From contig CM049317.1 in assembly GCA_026874595.1 (NCBI GenBank), positions 39,398,401 through 39,462,400 on the forward strand: a stretch of DNA of 64,000 nucleotides, written 5' to 3'. Numbering within the stretch: position 1 is the first letter of the stretch; the number at the start of each line of letters is the position of its first letter. The notes under the pieces are model-generated. The model made no database searches and was not told the origin of the DNA. It saw only the letters and a list, made by a program, of their open reading frames with translations. The position numbers and the translations under genes are program-made. This document shows positions 36,891-48,304 of this stretch, in pieces. The stretch is from Sipunculus nudus (taxonomy: Eukaryota; Annelida; Sipuncula; Golfingiida; Sipunculidae).

Positions 36891-37011
36891 GCCAGTGCCA
36901 GTCACTGTTTGGAGGGGAGACCTGTCTGTGTCTCCAGAGATGGACAACAAGTCTATGTGCCACTTCCTATGGGGAGTGGCCAGTCTTCACTTCCTACTCG
37001 TGGTCGGTCAG
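36891..37011 (+). CDS. Candidate internal exon, unknown gene
   Basis: A 121-bp segment bounded by a pyrimidine-rich acceptor (CTTACCCCCAG) and a strong donor (CAG|GTAAGA). In the frame that starts at its first base it reads a serine/glycine-rich, hydrophilic peptide with RDGQQVYVPLPMGSGQ in the middle. It starts in phase 0 and ends in phase 1. A second frame is also open, so the frame choice is not secure. The downstream candidate exon at 62445 begins in phase 1, so joining keeps the frame and gives a glycine at the junction. The protein is not recognised. A transcript read would settle it. Confidence 0.3.
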
Positions 37012-37029
37012 GTAAGAAATTTCACTCTG

Positions 37030-37895
37030 TTTAGATGAATGGTGAACATTTACACTGTAGATTCATGTTTAACCTAACTAGATGATTGGTGGACCATTTA
37101 CACTGTAGATTCATGTTTAGCCTGCCTAGATGAATCGTGGACCATTTACACTGTAGATTCATGTTTAGCCTGACTAGATGATTGGTAGACCATTGACACT
37201 GCAGATTCATGTTTAGCCTGACTAGATATTTGGTGGACCATTGACACTGTAGATTCATGTTTAGCCTGACTAGATGATTGGTGGACCATTTACACTGTAG
37301 ATTCATGTTTAGCCTTACTAGATGATTGGTGGACCATTTACACTGTAGATTCATGTTTAGCCTGACTAGATGAATAGTGGACAATTTACACTGTAGATTC
37401 ATGTTTAGCCTGCCTAGATGAATGGTGGAACATTGACAATGTATATTAATGTTTAGCCTGACTAGATGATTGGTGGACCATTTACAATGTAGATTCATGT
37501 GTAGCCTGACTAGATGATTGGTGGACCATTTACACTATAGATTCATGTTTAGCCTGACTAGATGAATTGTGGACAATATACACTGTAGATTCATGTTTAT
37601 ATAACCTGACTAGATGATTGGTGAACCATTTACAATGTAGATTCATGTTTAGCCTGATTAGATGATTGGTGGACCATTTACACTATAGATTCATGTTTAG
37701 CTTGACTAGATGAATAGTGGACAATATACACTGTAGATTCATGTTTAGCCTGACTAGATGATTGGTGGACCATTTACAATGTAGATTCATGTTTAGCCTG
37801 AATAGATGATTGATGGACCATTTACAATGTAGATTCATGTTTAGCCTGAATAGATGATTAGTGGACAATTGACACTGAAGATTCATGTTTAGTAC
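37030..37895. repeat. 48-bp minisatellite, about 18 copies
   Basis: The unit is TGACTAGATGATTGGTGGAC, CATTTACACTGTAGATTCAT, GTTTAGCC. It starts 19 bp after the donor of the candidate exon. Because 48 is divisible by three, the minus strand reads 16-residue repeats (MNLQCKWSTNHLVRLN) over 155 and 88 codons. Stops and indels between these two blocks, and the position in a likely intron, argue against coding. Confidence 0.8.
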
Positions 37896-37980
37896 ACAGA
37901 TAATACAAGACTCAGATAGCCATCTTAGATCAGTATATTGTAGCAACACCTGATGTACAAGCTTGACCTAATACCGTAAT

Positions 37981-40236
37981 ATGGGCACGTCCCCCTTTAA
38001 GCATGTTTTGAAATCATCAGACCTAAGAATCCTAATTTTGGCATACCATTAGATGTCCCCAAAATCTCCTACCTTACCAAAAATTGGGTCAATATGACTT
38101 CATTTTTATGAGATATTAAAGAAAAACCTCAATTTTCCATTAAAAGCCCATTGTTACATGTAAAGACCGCATAATATCAATTATCAAAACCACTGATCTG
38201 ATATTGATCAAACTGAATACGTTAAAATCTTGTGTACAAGCCGGACCTGTGTATAAGACGGTCTTGAGTTTTGAGGTGGAAAAGCAGGGGAAAATTTGTA
38301 GGGGGATTGTTAGGAAGCTCATGGCAGCTGGGCAGATGATGTCAACGATTGTGGAGGCACATGAATGGAAACATTCACGTAATCTTATCTTTGCAGGTTA
38401 AGAAGGTGAAAACTAAGTAACATTTAATAAAATTTAATTACTTAGTATTAACTATCATAGAAAGAATTTAGTATATTGCAAAAATGAAGATCATCTGATA
38501 CTCAGAATTGGCAGATGGCAATAATAGAAGAGCCATGGGTTTCTCATACATTCCCTCATTGCTCATTGAATTTAAAGGTCTGTTGATTGTTCATGTTTGA
38601 TATCAATAAAACATAACTATTTATGTGTTATTAAAACATGACTGTTGTTGACTTGCTGTTGCTGATTCACATTTCATATAATCTTAGTTGATAAGTAAGC
38701 ACGAAGCTAGACCAATAATATTTGTCAGAGAATATTATACATTCTGTGAACACACAAGAATAACAGTTTTATTTAAGTTTTAATTAACTCCGGTCTTCCC
38801 TTTCTCGACACACGGACATACTAGTGAACCAGTACACGCGAACCAACTGCATATATGTGGTGTAAGTATCCATCATAACCAACTGCAGGGAGAGGCACGT
38901 GAGCTTGGGCAACACGTGAATAAAACGTCTGTCGTTCTTTGATCAAGCCCCTTATTCTTATCACTTGAAAACTCGCCTCCCGTCTTGTTGATGAATGTTT
39001 TCATGTGTTATTCCTATAATCCACAATCTGTGGAGTACTAATTCTTGAAGGTGTTATGTACGTGTCCCTCTGTTTAATAACATTGTGATATTGATGTCAT
39101 GTTGAACTCAGATCTGTTTTAGGTAGGGCTGCAGTCATTCACTAGGAATTGGGGTAATTTTTAAGAAGGAACTTCCGAACGGAGTGATAATTTTCCCCCG
39201 CCTTTGTCAGTACACAGGTGCGAAGTGTGACCTTTTTTAGGGCTTCTTGCAACGGGCTGCTTCCTGGTACCTGTGTCCCGGATGATTACTGATTGGGGTT
39301 GTAATCAGGCATTTGTTGAACCATCACACACCAGCTCTGAATGATTCTGAGCATATCCTGTGCTGTTTTGCTCTAGTCAAGCCATCTTTGGTTAATCAGA
39401 TAATATGTTACCTGGTCTTTTTAAATGGAGATATGTACAGATATTTTTTTTTTCAATTTGGTCATGACAATATTGTTCTGCACAGAACACCATCTTTTTT
39501 TTTGGCAGAGCGATTTTTGTTTGTACGGGAGTATAACGTGTGCTTGTGCTAAGTTCACAGAACCCCCTCAGTGAAATGCACGTCATTAAATTCCTTGAGC
39601 GCTGGTCTGTCAAAAACACCTAGGGATATGGCCAGCGTCCTTAAAATCCCTTATGGTCAGTCTCAACTTTGCTGGTAAATTCTGTTGTTACAGTGTATAT
39701 AAATATTTATATATATTTATTGAGAAACAAAAACAGTACTATTATTAACAATAATTTTTATTGCGAGAACTATATATTATGCATGCTGTAGGAATCAGCT
39801 GTTGACACCAGAACAGAATTTTCAACTCCCAGTGACAGAACTGGTCAGACAGGTCGGTTGGTTGTCCCTGGCAGATCTAGGTCAGTTTTTTAGGCCCGTG
39901 TGTAAGCTGTTAATAGTGTTATGAATTTTTGACAGTGGTATTTGGGAATAAATTTTCCGGCTTGTACACAAGATTTTAAGGTATTACCATTCCTCTATAT
40001 ATTTTATACATACTAGAAATTAGGTCAGTGTTGTGTAATTTCTTGAAGTTTCGTCAAATGGTTTCAAAATGTGTCTTGTTAACAGCCGGCCAGACAGACA
40101 CAGACTACGGACAAAGGACCATCACTATAGCTAAGATGACTTATAGTCAGTTGAGCTAAAAACAAAAAGAAATAAGTTTTTTTTTGCATTTGCTAAAATG
40201 TTCAAAAATTCAGCTGAGGGACCAACGGGTCCCTTG
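37981..40236 (+). mobile_element. Family A element, rearranged and interrupted
   Basis: The A1 body starts without the 5' hairpin at about 37981 (GTCCCCAAAATCTCCTACC at 38054), is interrupted at 38226-39975 by a TTAA-type transposon, and resumes at GGTATTACCATTCC. From about 40040 to 40157 the A 5' end appears in inverted orientation (…ACTTATAGTCAGTTGAGCT). The + strand 3' end (CAGCTGAGGGACC, then GGGTCCCTTG) closes the copy at 40236. An inversion or a second truncated A copy would explain the middle part. Confidence 0.5.
38226..39975. mobile_element. TTAA-flanked DNA transposon, non-autonomous (1,750 bp)
   Basis: Ends are perfect 20-bp inverted repeats AATCTTGTGTACAAGCCGGA, each bordered by TTAA (38222-38225 and 39976-39979). 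Removing the element and one TTAA restores a continuous family A body that aligns to 45550-45650, which proves the insertion. TTAA targets are known for piggyBac and Kolobok-type elements, but the termini lack the usual piggyBac CCY start. No transposase frame was found; the open frame running from outside to 38401 (+) is short and unlike any transposase I know. Confidence 0.75.
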
Positions 40237-40639
40237 TTAGTATGTGTCATGTGCCAGAACCATTGTTGTGATTATGATTTACCTGACAGTAATTATTTTG
40301 TCAGATTTTTATGTTAGTTCCATGTTAAATGGGATGTTATGATCAACCTCAAATTAACAAGACATGAATCTTAATATTCATTAGCCTATTCACCTGATTT
40401 GATTCAAATTCATTCTCATTTAACATGGTGGTTTTGAGGAATTCTACGTCTGGAAATTTTGTCAAATTTATCATGCTTTTAAATTGGCAAATGTGCACAT
40501 TTCTGACATTTATGTTTGAAGGGGATTAGTCCTCTCTATATTTTCTAGTTGTATAATTAATGGTAAACATGGGTTATTTAAATATATTTGTTGTGTTAAG
40601 TTTGCAGAGGAACTATTAACATCAGTATATGTGATATAT

Positions 40640-41455
40640 TACCAGTGTTTGGTAGTGAAGGTTGGGGTAACATTCTAGCATCATGCTGTTACCTTGAAGG
40701 TTACGGTAACATTCAGGCATCATGCTGTCACTTTGAAGGTTAGGGTAACATTTCAGCATCATGTAGTCACCTTGAAGGTTAGGGTAACATTCCTGGATCA
40801 TGCTGTCATCTTGAAGGTTAGGGTAACATTCCAGCATCATGTTCTCAATTTTGACAGTTAGAGTAACATTCAAGCATCATGCTGTTACCTTGAAGGTTAA
40901 GGTAACATTCAGGCATCATGCTGTCACTTTGAAGGTTAGGGTAACATTTCAGCATCATGTAGTCACCTTGAAGGTTAGGGTAACATTCCTGGATCATGCT
41001 GTCATCTTGAAGGTTAGGGTAACATTCCACAATTTCAAGCATCATGCTGTCACTTTGAAGGTTAGGGTAACATTCCAGCATCATGCTGTTACATTGAAGG
41101 TTAGGGTAACATTCAAGCATCATGTTCTCAATTTTTACAGTAAGGGTAACATTCCAGCGTCATGCTGTTACCTTGAAGGTTAGGGTAACATTCAGGCATC
41201 ATGCTGTCACTTTGAAGGTTAGGGTAACATTCCAGCACCATGTAGTCACCTTGAAGGTTATGGTAACATTCCAGCATCATGCTGTCATCTTGAAGGTTAG
41301 GAGAACATTCCACAATTTCAAGCATCATGCTGTCACTTTGATGGTTAAGGTAACATTCCAGCATCATGCTGTCACTTTGAAGGTTAGGGTAACATTCCAG
41401 CGTCATGCAGTCACCTTGAAGGTTAGGGTAACATTCGAGCATCATGCTGTCACCT
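40640..41455. repeat. 39-bp minisatellite with 282-bp higher-order unit
   Basis: The unit is TTGAAGGTTAGGGTAACATT then CCAGCATCATGCTGTCACC, about 20 copies. A distinctive unit (GTTCTCAATTTTGACAGTTA) occurs at 40841 and again at 41123, and the CACAATTTCAAG insertion occurs at 41028 and 41309, giving a higher-order period near 282 bp (seven monomers plus the insertion). Frames on both strands read 13-residue repeats and are not genes. Confidence 0.8.
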
Positions 41456-41534
41456 TCAGCCTCTGCAGCAGCCTCATCCTACCACCAGAAGCCCTACACC
41501 ACAGCTTGATGGTTATAAGACCCATTTTAAAGGG

Positions 41535-43935
41535 CTTTATCTTTGTTGGGCCTGTTAAAACTCCTTGTTTTTTTCAGACTGTGGTAAGGAATATGTGGGG
41601 TCAGTTAAAACTCCTTGTGTTCAGACAGTGGTAAGAATTATGATGGTTCAGTTAAAACTCCTTGTTTTCAGACAGTGGTAAGGAATATGTGGGGTCAGTT
41701 AAAACTCCTTGTTTTCAGACAGTGGTAAGGAATATGTGGGGTCAGTTAAAACTCCTTGTTTTCAGACAGTGGTAAGGATTATGTGGGGTCAGTTTAATCT
41801 CCTTGTTTTCAGACTGTGGTAAGGAATATGTGGGGTCAGTTTAATCTCCTTGTTTTCAGACTGGTAAAGAATATATGGGGTCAGTTAAAACTTCTTGTTT
41901 TTGGACTGTGCTTAGGAATATGTGGGGTCAGTTAAAACTTCTTGTTTTTGGACTGTGGTAAAGAATATGTGGGGTCAGTTAAAACTTCTTGTTTTTGGAC
42001 TGTGCTTAGGAATATGTGGGGTCAGTTAAAACTTCTTGTTTTTGGACTGTGCTTAGGAATATGTGGGGTCAGTTAAAACTTCTTGTTTTTGGACTGTGCT
42101 TAGGAATATGTGGGGTCAGTTAAAACTTCTTGTTTTTGGACTGTGCTTAGGAATATGTGGGGTCAGTTAAAACTTCTTGTTTTTGGACTGTGGTAAAGAA
42201 TATGTGGGGTCAGTTAAAACTTCTTGTTTTTGGACTGTGCTTAGGAATATGTGGGGTCAGTTAAAACTTCTTGTTTTTGGACTGTGGTAAAGAATATGTG
42301 GGGTCAGTTAAAACTTCTTGTTTTTGGACTGTGCTTAGGAATATGTGGGGTCAGTTAAAACTTCTTGTTTTTGGACTGTGCTTAGGAATATGTGGGGTCA
42401 GTTAAAACTTCTTGTTTTTGGACTGTGCTTAGGAATATGTGGGGTCAGTTAAAACTTCTTGTTTTTGGACTGTGCTTAGGAATATGTGGGGTCAGTTAAA
42501 ACTTCTTGTTTTTGGACTGTGCTTAGGAATATGTGGGGTCAGTTAAAACTTCTTGTTTTTGGACTGTGGTAAAGAATATGTGGGGTCAGTTAAAACTTCT
42601 TGTTTTTGGACTGTGCTTAGGAATATGTGGGGTCAGTTAAAACTTCTTGTTTTTGGACTGTGGTAAAGAATATGTGGGGTCAGTTAAAACTTCTTGTTTT
42701 TGGACTGTGCTTAGGAATATGTGGGGTCAGTTAAAACTTCTTGTTTTTGGACTGTGCTTAGGAATATGTGGGGTCAGTTAAAACTTCTTGTTTTTGGACT
42801 GTGCTTAGGAATATGTGGGGTCAGTTAAAACTTCTTGTTTTTGGACTGTGCTTAGGAATATGTGGGGTCAGTTAAAACTTCTTGTTTTTGGACTGTGGTA
42901 AAGAATATGTGGGGTCAGTTAAAACTTCTTGTTTTTGGACTGTGCTTAGGAATATGTGGGGTCAGTTAAAACTTCTTGTTTTTGGACTGTGCTTAGGAAT
43001 ATGTGGGGTCAGTTAAAACTTCTTGTTTTTGGACTGTGCTTAGGAATATGTGGGGTCAGTTAAAACTTCTTGTTTTTGGACTGTGGTAAAGAATATGTGG
43101 GGTCAGTTAAAACTTCTTGTTTTTGGACTGTGCTTAGGAATATGTGGGGTCAGTTAAAACTTCTTGTTTTTGGACTGTGGTAAAGAATATGTGGGGTCAG
43201 TTAAAACTTCTTGTTTTTGGACTGTGCTTAGGAATATGTGGGGTCAGTTAAAACTTCTTGTTTTTGGACTGTGCTTAGGAATATGTGGGGTCAGTTAAAA
43301 CTTCTTGTTTTTGGACTGTGCTTAGGAATATGTGGGGTCAGTTAAAACTTCTTGTTTTTGGACTGTGGTAAAGAATATGTGGGGTCAGTTAAAACTACTG
43401 TTTTTGGACTGTGCTTAGGAATATGTGGGGTCAGTTAAAACTTCTTGTTTTTGGACTGTGCTTAGGAATATGTGGGGTCAGTTAAAACTTCTTGTTTTTG
43501 GACTATGGTAAAGAATATGTGGGGTCAGTTAAAACTTCTTGTTTTTGGACTGTGCTTAGGAATATGTGGGGTCAGTTAAAACTTCTTGTTTTTGGACTGT
43601 GCTTAGGAATATGTGGGGTCAGTTAAAACTTCTTGTTTTTGGACTGTGGTAAAGAATATGTGGGGTCAGTTAAAACTTCTGTTTTTGGACTGTGCTTAGG
43701 AATATGTGGGGTCAGTTAAAACTTCTTGTTTTTGGACTGTGCTTAGGAATATGTGGGGTCAGTTAAAACTTCTTGTTTTTGGACTGTGCTTAGGAATATG
43801 TGGGGTCAGTTAAAACTTCTTGTTTTTGGACTGTGCTTAGGAATATGTGGGGTCAGTTAAAACTTCTTGTTTTTGGACTGTGCTTAGGAATATGTGGGGT
43901 CAATTAAAACTTCTTGTTTTTGGACTGTGGTAAGG
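41535..43935. repeat. 47-bp minisatellite, about 50 copies, two variants
   Basis: The unit is AATATGTGGGGTCAGTTAAA, ACTTCTTGTTTTTGGACTGT, GCTTAGG. The last six bases come in two forms, CTTAGG and GTAAAG, mixed along the array in an irregular pattern. The centre (41900-43900) is nearly invariant, while the first 350 bp are diverged (ACTCCTTGTTTTCAGACAG…). Homogeneous centre and diverged edges are usual for arrays shaped by unequal exchange. Confidence 0.9.
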
Positions 43936-45002
43936 AATTTTTTTTCTGTGAGCCAAGATCAGCAAGAAGTGTAAATATTGTCATATATATAAAGAAAAAA
44001 AAAAAGAAATTTGATGGAGTGGCCCAGTGCCAGGTGAGACTGCAGTAGGTTAACATATTTTCAGTTTGTGTTTCTTTGTGTATGTGCACACATAAAAAAT
44101 CATATGATTTTCTTTGATGATTTCTTATGTCCATCAGCATATATATTTGTGAAAATCGATGCAAGTGTGATTTTCACTAAGGTCTGAGTGAATTCAGGGA
44201 TTTTGGGTAAAACATGTCACTCCACCATCTTTTTGAGGAAGACCTCCTGGATCCATTGTACCACTAACTAATTACTAAACAATATAAAGCAAATTTGTGT
44301 CTAAAAGAAAAGACTGATAATTCCCTCATAATTTTAAACAACATTTTAAGTTAGCTATGATATCATACATGAAATTGAGAAATAACAACTAAGTTTAAAA
44401 AATTATTTTGAGTCAGATGGAAATGTAAACAGGTTCAATAGCCGTTTGAAGCTAAACATTGTTAACATAAAATGTTATAGGGTATTGATCAGTTGTTGGT
44501 CAATTAAACAGACCATGTTTCCAGTTAGGGTCAACATCAAGGCTGACTAAATCAATGCATTGGTCCGTGGCTTATCTTGTCTGGCCTATGGTGAGTATTT
44601 CTGGGTTTATTTACATGCAGGATTTCTGACTATTCTTTGGAATAGTAGGTACACTTGGGGAAATTCACAGTGCATCAAATATGATTTTGCCAAATAGTGT
44701 ATATGCTTAGTGCAAGATGGCAACAAACCAAACCTTCTAGAAAACATTAGCTGCTACTCCTTATTTCCTTTTGAAATAAAAATCAATTAACGATCACCCA
44801 AAAGGAACAAGTGTTTCTTTTTCATATCCTCATATCTAGTTTGAAGGTATAGTTTGGTCAGAGATTTAAAAGAGAGAATATATAATATTATATTCAGTTA
44901 AAATCAGTGATTGTCCAGTTTAATACTTGTAGATATTCCATAAACCTTAATCAGTGAATGCCCTGTTTAATACTTGTAGATATTTAATCAACCTTAATCA
45001 GT
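43936..45002. other. Unassigned AT-rich interval
   Basis: A poly(A)-rich run at 43989-44005 and a short tandem duplication near 44895-45003 (ATCAGTGAATG… TTAATACTTGTAGATATT). The minus frame 43904-44164 starts in this interval and runs into the 47-bp array; it is probably chance. No other feature seen. Confidence 0.35.
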
Positions 45003-45295
45003 GAATTCGATACATCAGCCTGAAATTGGGCATAATTATACATATCGAGTAGCTTTATCGTGTACAAGAACTGTGGTGCCACCTACAATAAATTTTACAA
45101 TAATCCCTGCTTATTTTGCAGGAGGGGTTTGACATATCAGTCTGACATTGGGCATATGTATATATCTCTTTGTTGTATAAAAGACCGGTGGTGCCAGCTG
45201 CAATCATATTTGTGTTGTATGCACCCATGCCAGAATTTCAGCAGTGATGTATGTGTAATTGTTTCTTATTCAAAGTGTTTAATACCTGCATTGTT
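45003..45295 (+). mobile_element. Family B element, left piece of a split copy
   Basis: Corresponds to the last 400 bp of B (compare 21420-21740), ending in the middle at AATACCTGCATTGTT. The rest of the same copy resumes at 54730. The inserted 9.4 kb belongs to families A, C and D. Confidence 0.65.
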
Positions 45296-46072
45296 AGCTC
45301 AGCTGACTATAAGTCATCTGAGCTATAGTTGTGGTCCTTTGTCCGTCGGCTGTCCGTCCGTCCGTTAAACTGGCATGTTTTGAAACCGTTAGACCTATGA
45401 ATCTGAAATTCAGCATACAGTTAGATATCCCCAAAATCTCCTACCATACTGAAAATTGGGTCATTAGGACTTCGTTCCTTTCGAGATATTAAGGAAAAAC
45501 CTCCATTTTCCATAAAAAACCATTGTTACACTCTAAGACTGCCTAATGTCAAAACCACTGATCTGAATTTGATCATTGTATATATACATATTCTTCCATA
45601 CATTTTCTATGTACATAGCAAAAATTAGGGTAGTATTGCGTAATTTGTTGAAGTTATAGGCCCGAACATAATGCACCTCATAAAAAATCAGGAAATATAT
45701 TTACTCACTTAACATAAGAATGGCTGAAGCTAGAGACTTTTTTTTCAGGGATATAACATTATTTAATCAAGATTCAATTGTATATTGAAAATTAGATCTG
45801 AATTTTTCAAATTTTATAAGTTATTCACATAAATATAAAATCAGTTCCTAAAATTTTGCCCAACTTTGGGCATGGCACGTTTTTTCCCTGTAAACACTGT
45901 TGGTTTAATTGTATCCCCAGACAAAGTCGGGGGATACTATGTTTTCATACCGGTCCTGCCGCCGCCGCATATAAATCTTGTTGGCGCGATAACCAAAAAA
46001 ATATTTCACAGAACTTTACCAAACTTGGTATATGTATAGATATGGGTAAGAGGACGACGCCTATCTAAAATG

Positions 46073-46084
46073 AGGTCATGACCT
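46073..46084. promoter_or_regulatory. AGGTCATGACCT palindrome in full D element
   Basis: The exact match to the copy at 26402 shows that the site belongs to the family rather than to the locus. A related GGGTCATGACCT lies at 46399. TGACCTTGA words (extended half-site, inverted) follow at 46104 and 46429. Confidence 0.5.
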
Positions 46085-46567
46085 TTACTAGGAGAGTGTC
46101 CTTGACCTTGAATAGGTCCAATTTTTGGGAAAATCACACAAATTCTTAATTATCTCAAGAAATCTTGCATGGATTTATCCCAAAATCAAGTTGATGGAAG
46201 ATCATGGATAGGGTTGTCATGTTCCAGAAACTGGTGGCGCCACCTATTATTCTTTACTTGTTTTTATGCCGTTTAATACCCCCAAAATTGCCACCTTACA
46301 GTACTGTGAGCATTATAAGTAAAAAACTAATGGACAGATTTCTTTTATATTATGCATATACATAGGTATGGGTTATGGGATGATGTTTATTTAAATTGGG
46401 GTCATGACCTTTCCTATGATAGTGGCCTTGACCTTGAATATTGCCATATATAGTGAAAATCACACACCTCTTATGATATCTCCAGTGTTGATAGCCATAT
46501 GGATTTCAAACATGACTTATGTATGGCCCACCACTAAAGTAAGAACCCTATAGGTTCTAGGGTCATG

Positions 46568-47452
46568 AGGTCAAAGGTCAAGGTCACTGGACTGGCATTT
46601 TAAAAGATAATGTGGATGCATTTTAAGCCAAACTTTCATCCCAGGTCTTCCGTCTTGAATATATAGCTCACTTGCCAATAGTGGATGATCCATATAAATT
46701 TTGGGGTCACAAGGTCAAAGGTCAAGGCCACAGGAGCTATCTGTCCAAAAATTAGTTTCTGGATGATAATTCCTGCTTTTATTGATGTATTGATTTCAAA
46801 TTTGACTTATATATGTCCCATTGAAAAAGCAAAACTCCAATTGATTTTGGGGTCATGAGGTCAAAGGTCAAGTTCACAGGACACATCTGTAAAAGATTGT
46901 GGATGCATTTTCAGCCAAACATTTCATCTCAGACCTTTCATCTTGCACATTTAAGTCATCTGCCAATAGAGGAAGACCCATATCAGTTTTGAGGTCACAA
47001 GGTCAAAGGTGAAGGTCACAGGAGCCATCTGTCCAAAAATTAGTTCCTGGATGATAATTCCTGCTTTATTGATGTATGGATTTCAAACTTGACTTGTATA
47101 TGTCCCATTGGAAAAGAAAGACCTGAATTGATTTTTGGGTCATGAGGTCAAAGGTCAAGGTCACAGGACACATCTTTAAAAAGATGTGGATGCATTTTCA
47201 GCCAAACATTTCATCTCAGATCTTTCATCTTGCACATATAGTTCTCCTGCCAAGAGAGGAAGAACACTATCAATTTTGAGGTCACAAGGTCAAAGGTGAA
47301 GGTCACAGGAGCCACCTGTTAAAAAAAATTAGTTTCTGGATGATAATTCCTGCTTTATTGATGTATAGATTCTAAACTTGACTTGCATATGTCCCATTGG
47401 AAAAGCAAGACCCAAATTGATTTTGGGGTCATGAGGTCAAAGGTCAAGGTCA
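46568..47452 (+). promoter_or_regulatory. Seven AGGTCA triplet clusters in family D
   Basis: Clusters of the form AGGTCA-A-AGGTCA-AGGTCA start at 46568, 46712, 46858, 47000, 47145, 47287 and 47434. The first two half-sites form a DR1; TCAAGGTCA is the extended half-site used by NR5A/ERR-type receptors. Three clusters match exactly (46568, 47145, 47434); the others have one change in the second or third half-site. Regular spacing (about 142-147 bp) follows the internal module. Confidence 0.55.
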
Positions 47453-48304
47453 CAGGACACATCTTTAAAAAGATCAAGGTCAAAGGACCAACATCTTCAA
47501 CAAGATTGTGGATTGTTAGATGGAAGAAACAATAAATATGCCAAGTGTCAGTATATGCTGCTAAAAATGGGGGTCTGTTCTTAAAGGGGGGGGGCCTACT
47601 ATGTCTGGGGATACTCTGGCACCTGCGGTGCCAAGAAATGTCTAGTTTTCATATCATGCACACGTAAAGATTTCAGCTTCTAAATTCTGAAATTTGAAAG
47701 GTATTGACCAAAAACTGTAGCTTTTATTACAGTTTTTATGAGACCATGTCACACCTAGGATGTACTGAAGCCCCTCTATATGTCCCCATATTGACCTTTC
47801 TTGCTTGAAGCAAGGCATATACTGCAGCCAGCCAGCTCTTGGATGGCTTCAGCTGGATATAGCTGTTCAACCCCCCTCCTCTTGTAATTGTTTTGGCCAA
47901 AAACATAACAATAAACAATAATTTAAAAAAAATTATTGGTTTATAATAACAACTTTAAGAAAAATAAATGGAAAAGGAATTTCATTGTTAATGAGTAACA
48001 GGGACCTTGCAATTACTGATGTTTTATGGATCTTTCATGGATTGCTGAAAATATATTTCAAATGACACCATGCAGTCAGCATTGGGAATTTTTTAATTTC
48101 AATCATAAAAATGAAAATTAAATAATTAAATAAAATTGTTGTTTACTATAAAGGATTATGTGAAGCAAGTTAATGGTAGACAAGGATGAAGTTGATCATA
48201 TTAAATTAATCTAAATTTCCAGGTCTTTTCCAGGTATTTAATTTGTGTGTTTATTTTTCATTAAAAAATTTTTAATAATGAAATATGTCAAAAATTAAAA
48301 AAAA

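Larger units (their letters stand above)
45911..47645 (+). mobile_element. Family D element, complete (1,735 bp)
   Basis: 5' GTATCCCCAGACAAAGTCGG folds on GGGGATAC. The 3' end has GTCTGGGGATAC (perfect 12-bp inverse of the start), then the stem TGGCACC-TGC-GGTGCCA, then AGAAATGTCTAG at a T-run. A CCGCCGCCGC tract follows the 5' end. The inside is built from modules of about 140-150 bp with repeated AGGTCA words. Flanking A sequence joins without target duplication. Confidence 0.75.

Noticed and set aside
40640-43935. CRISPR array
   Set aside because: The arrays have no unique spacers between repeats: whole units are tandemly repeated, and the sequence context is eukaryotic.
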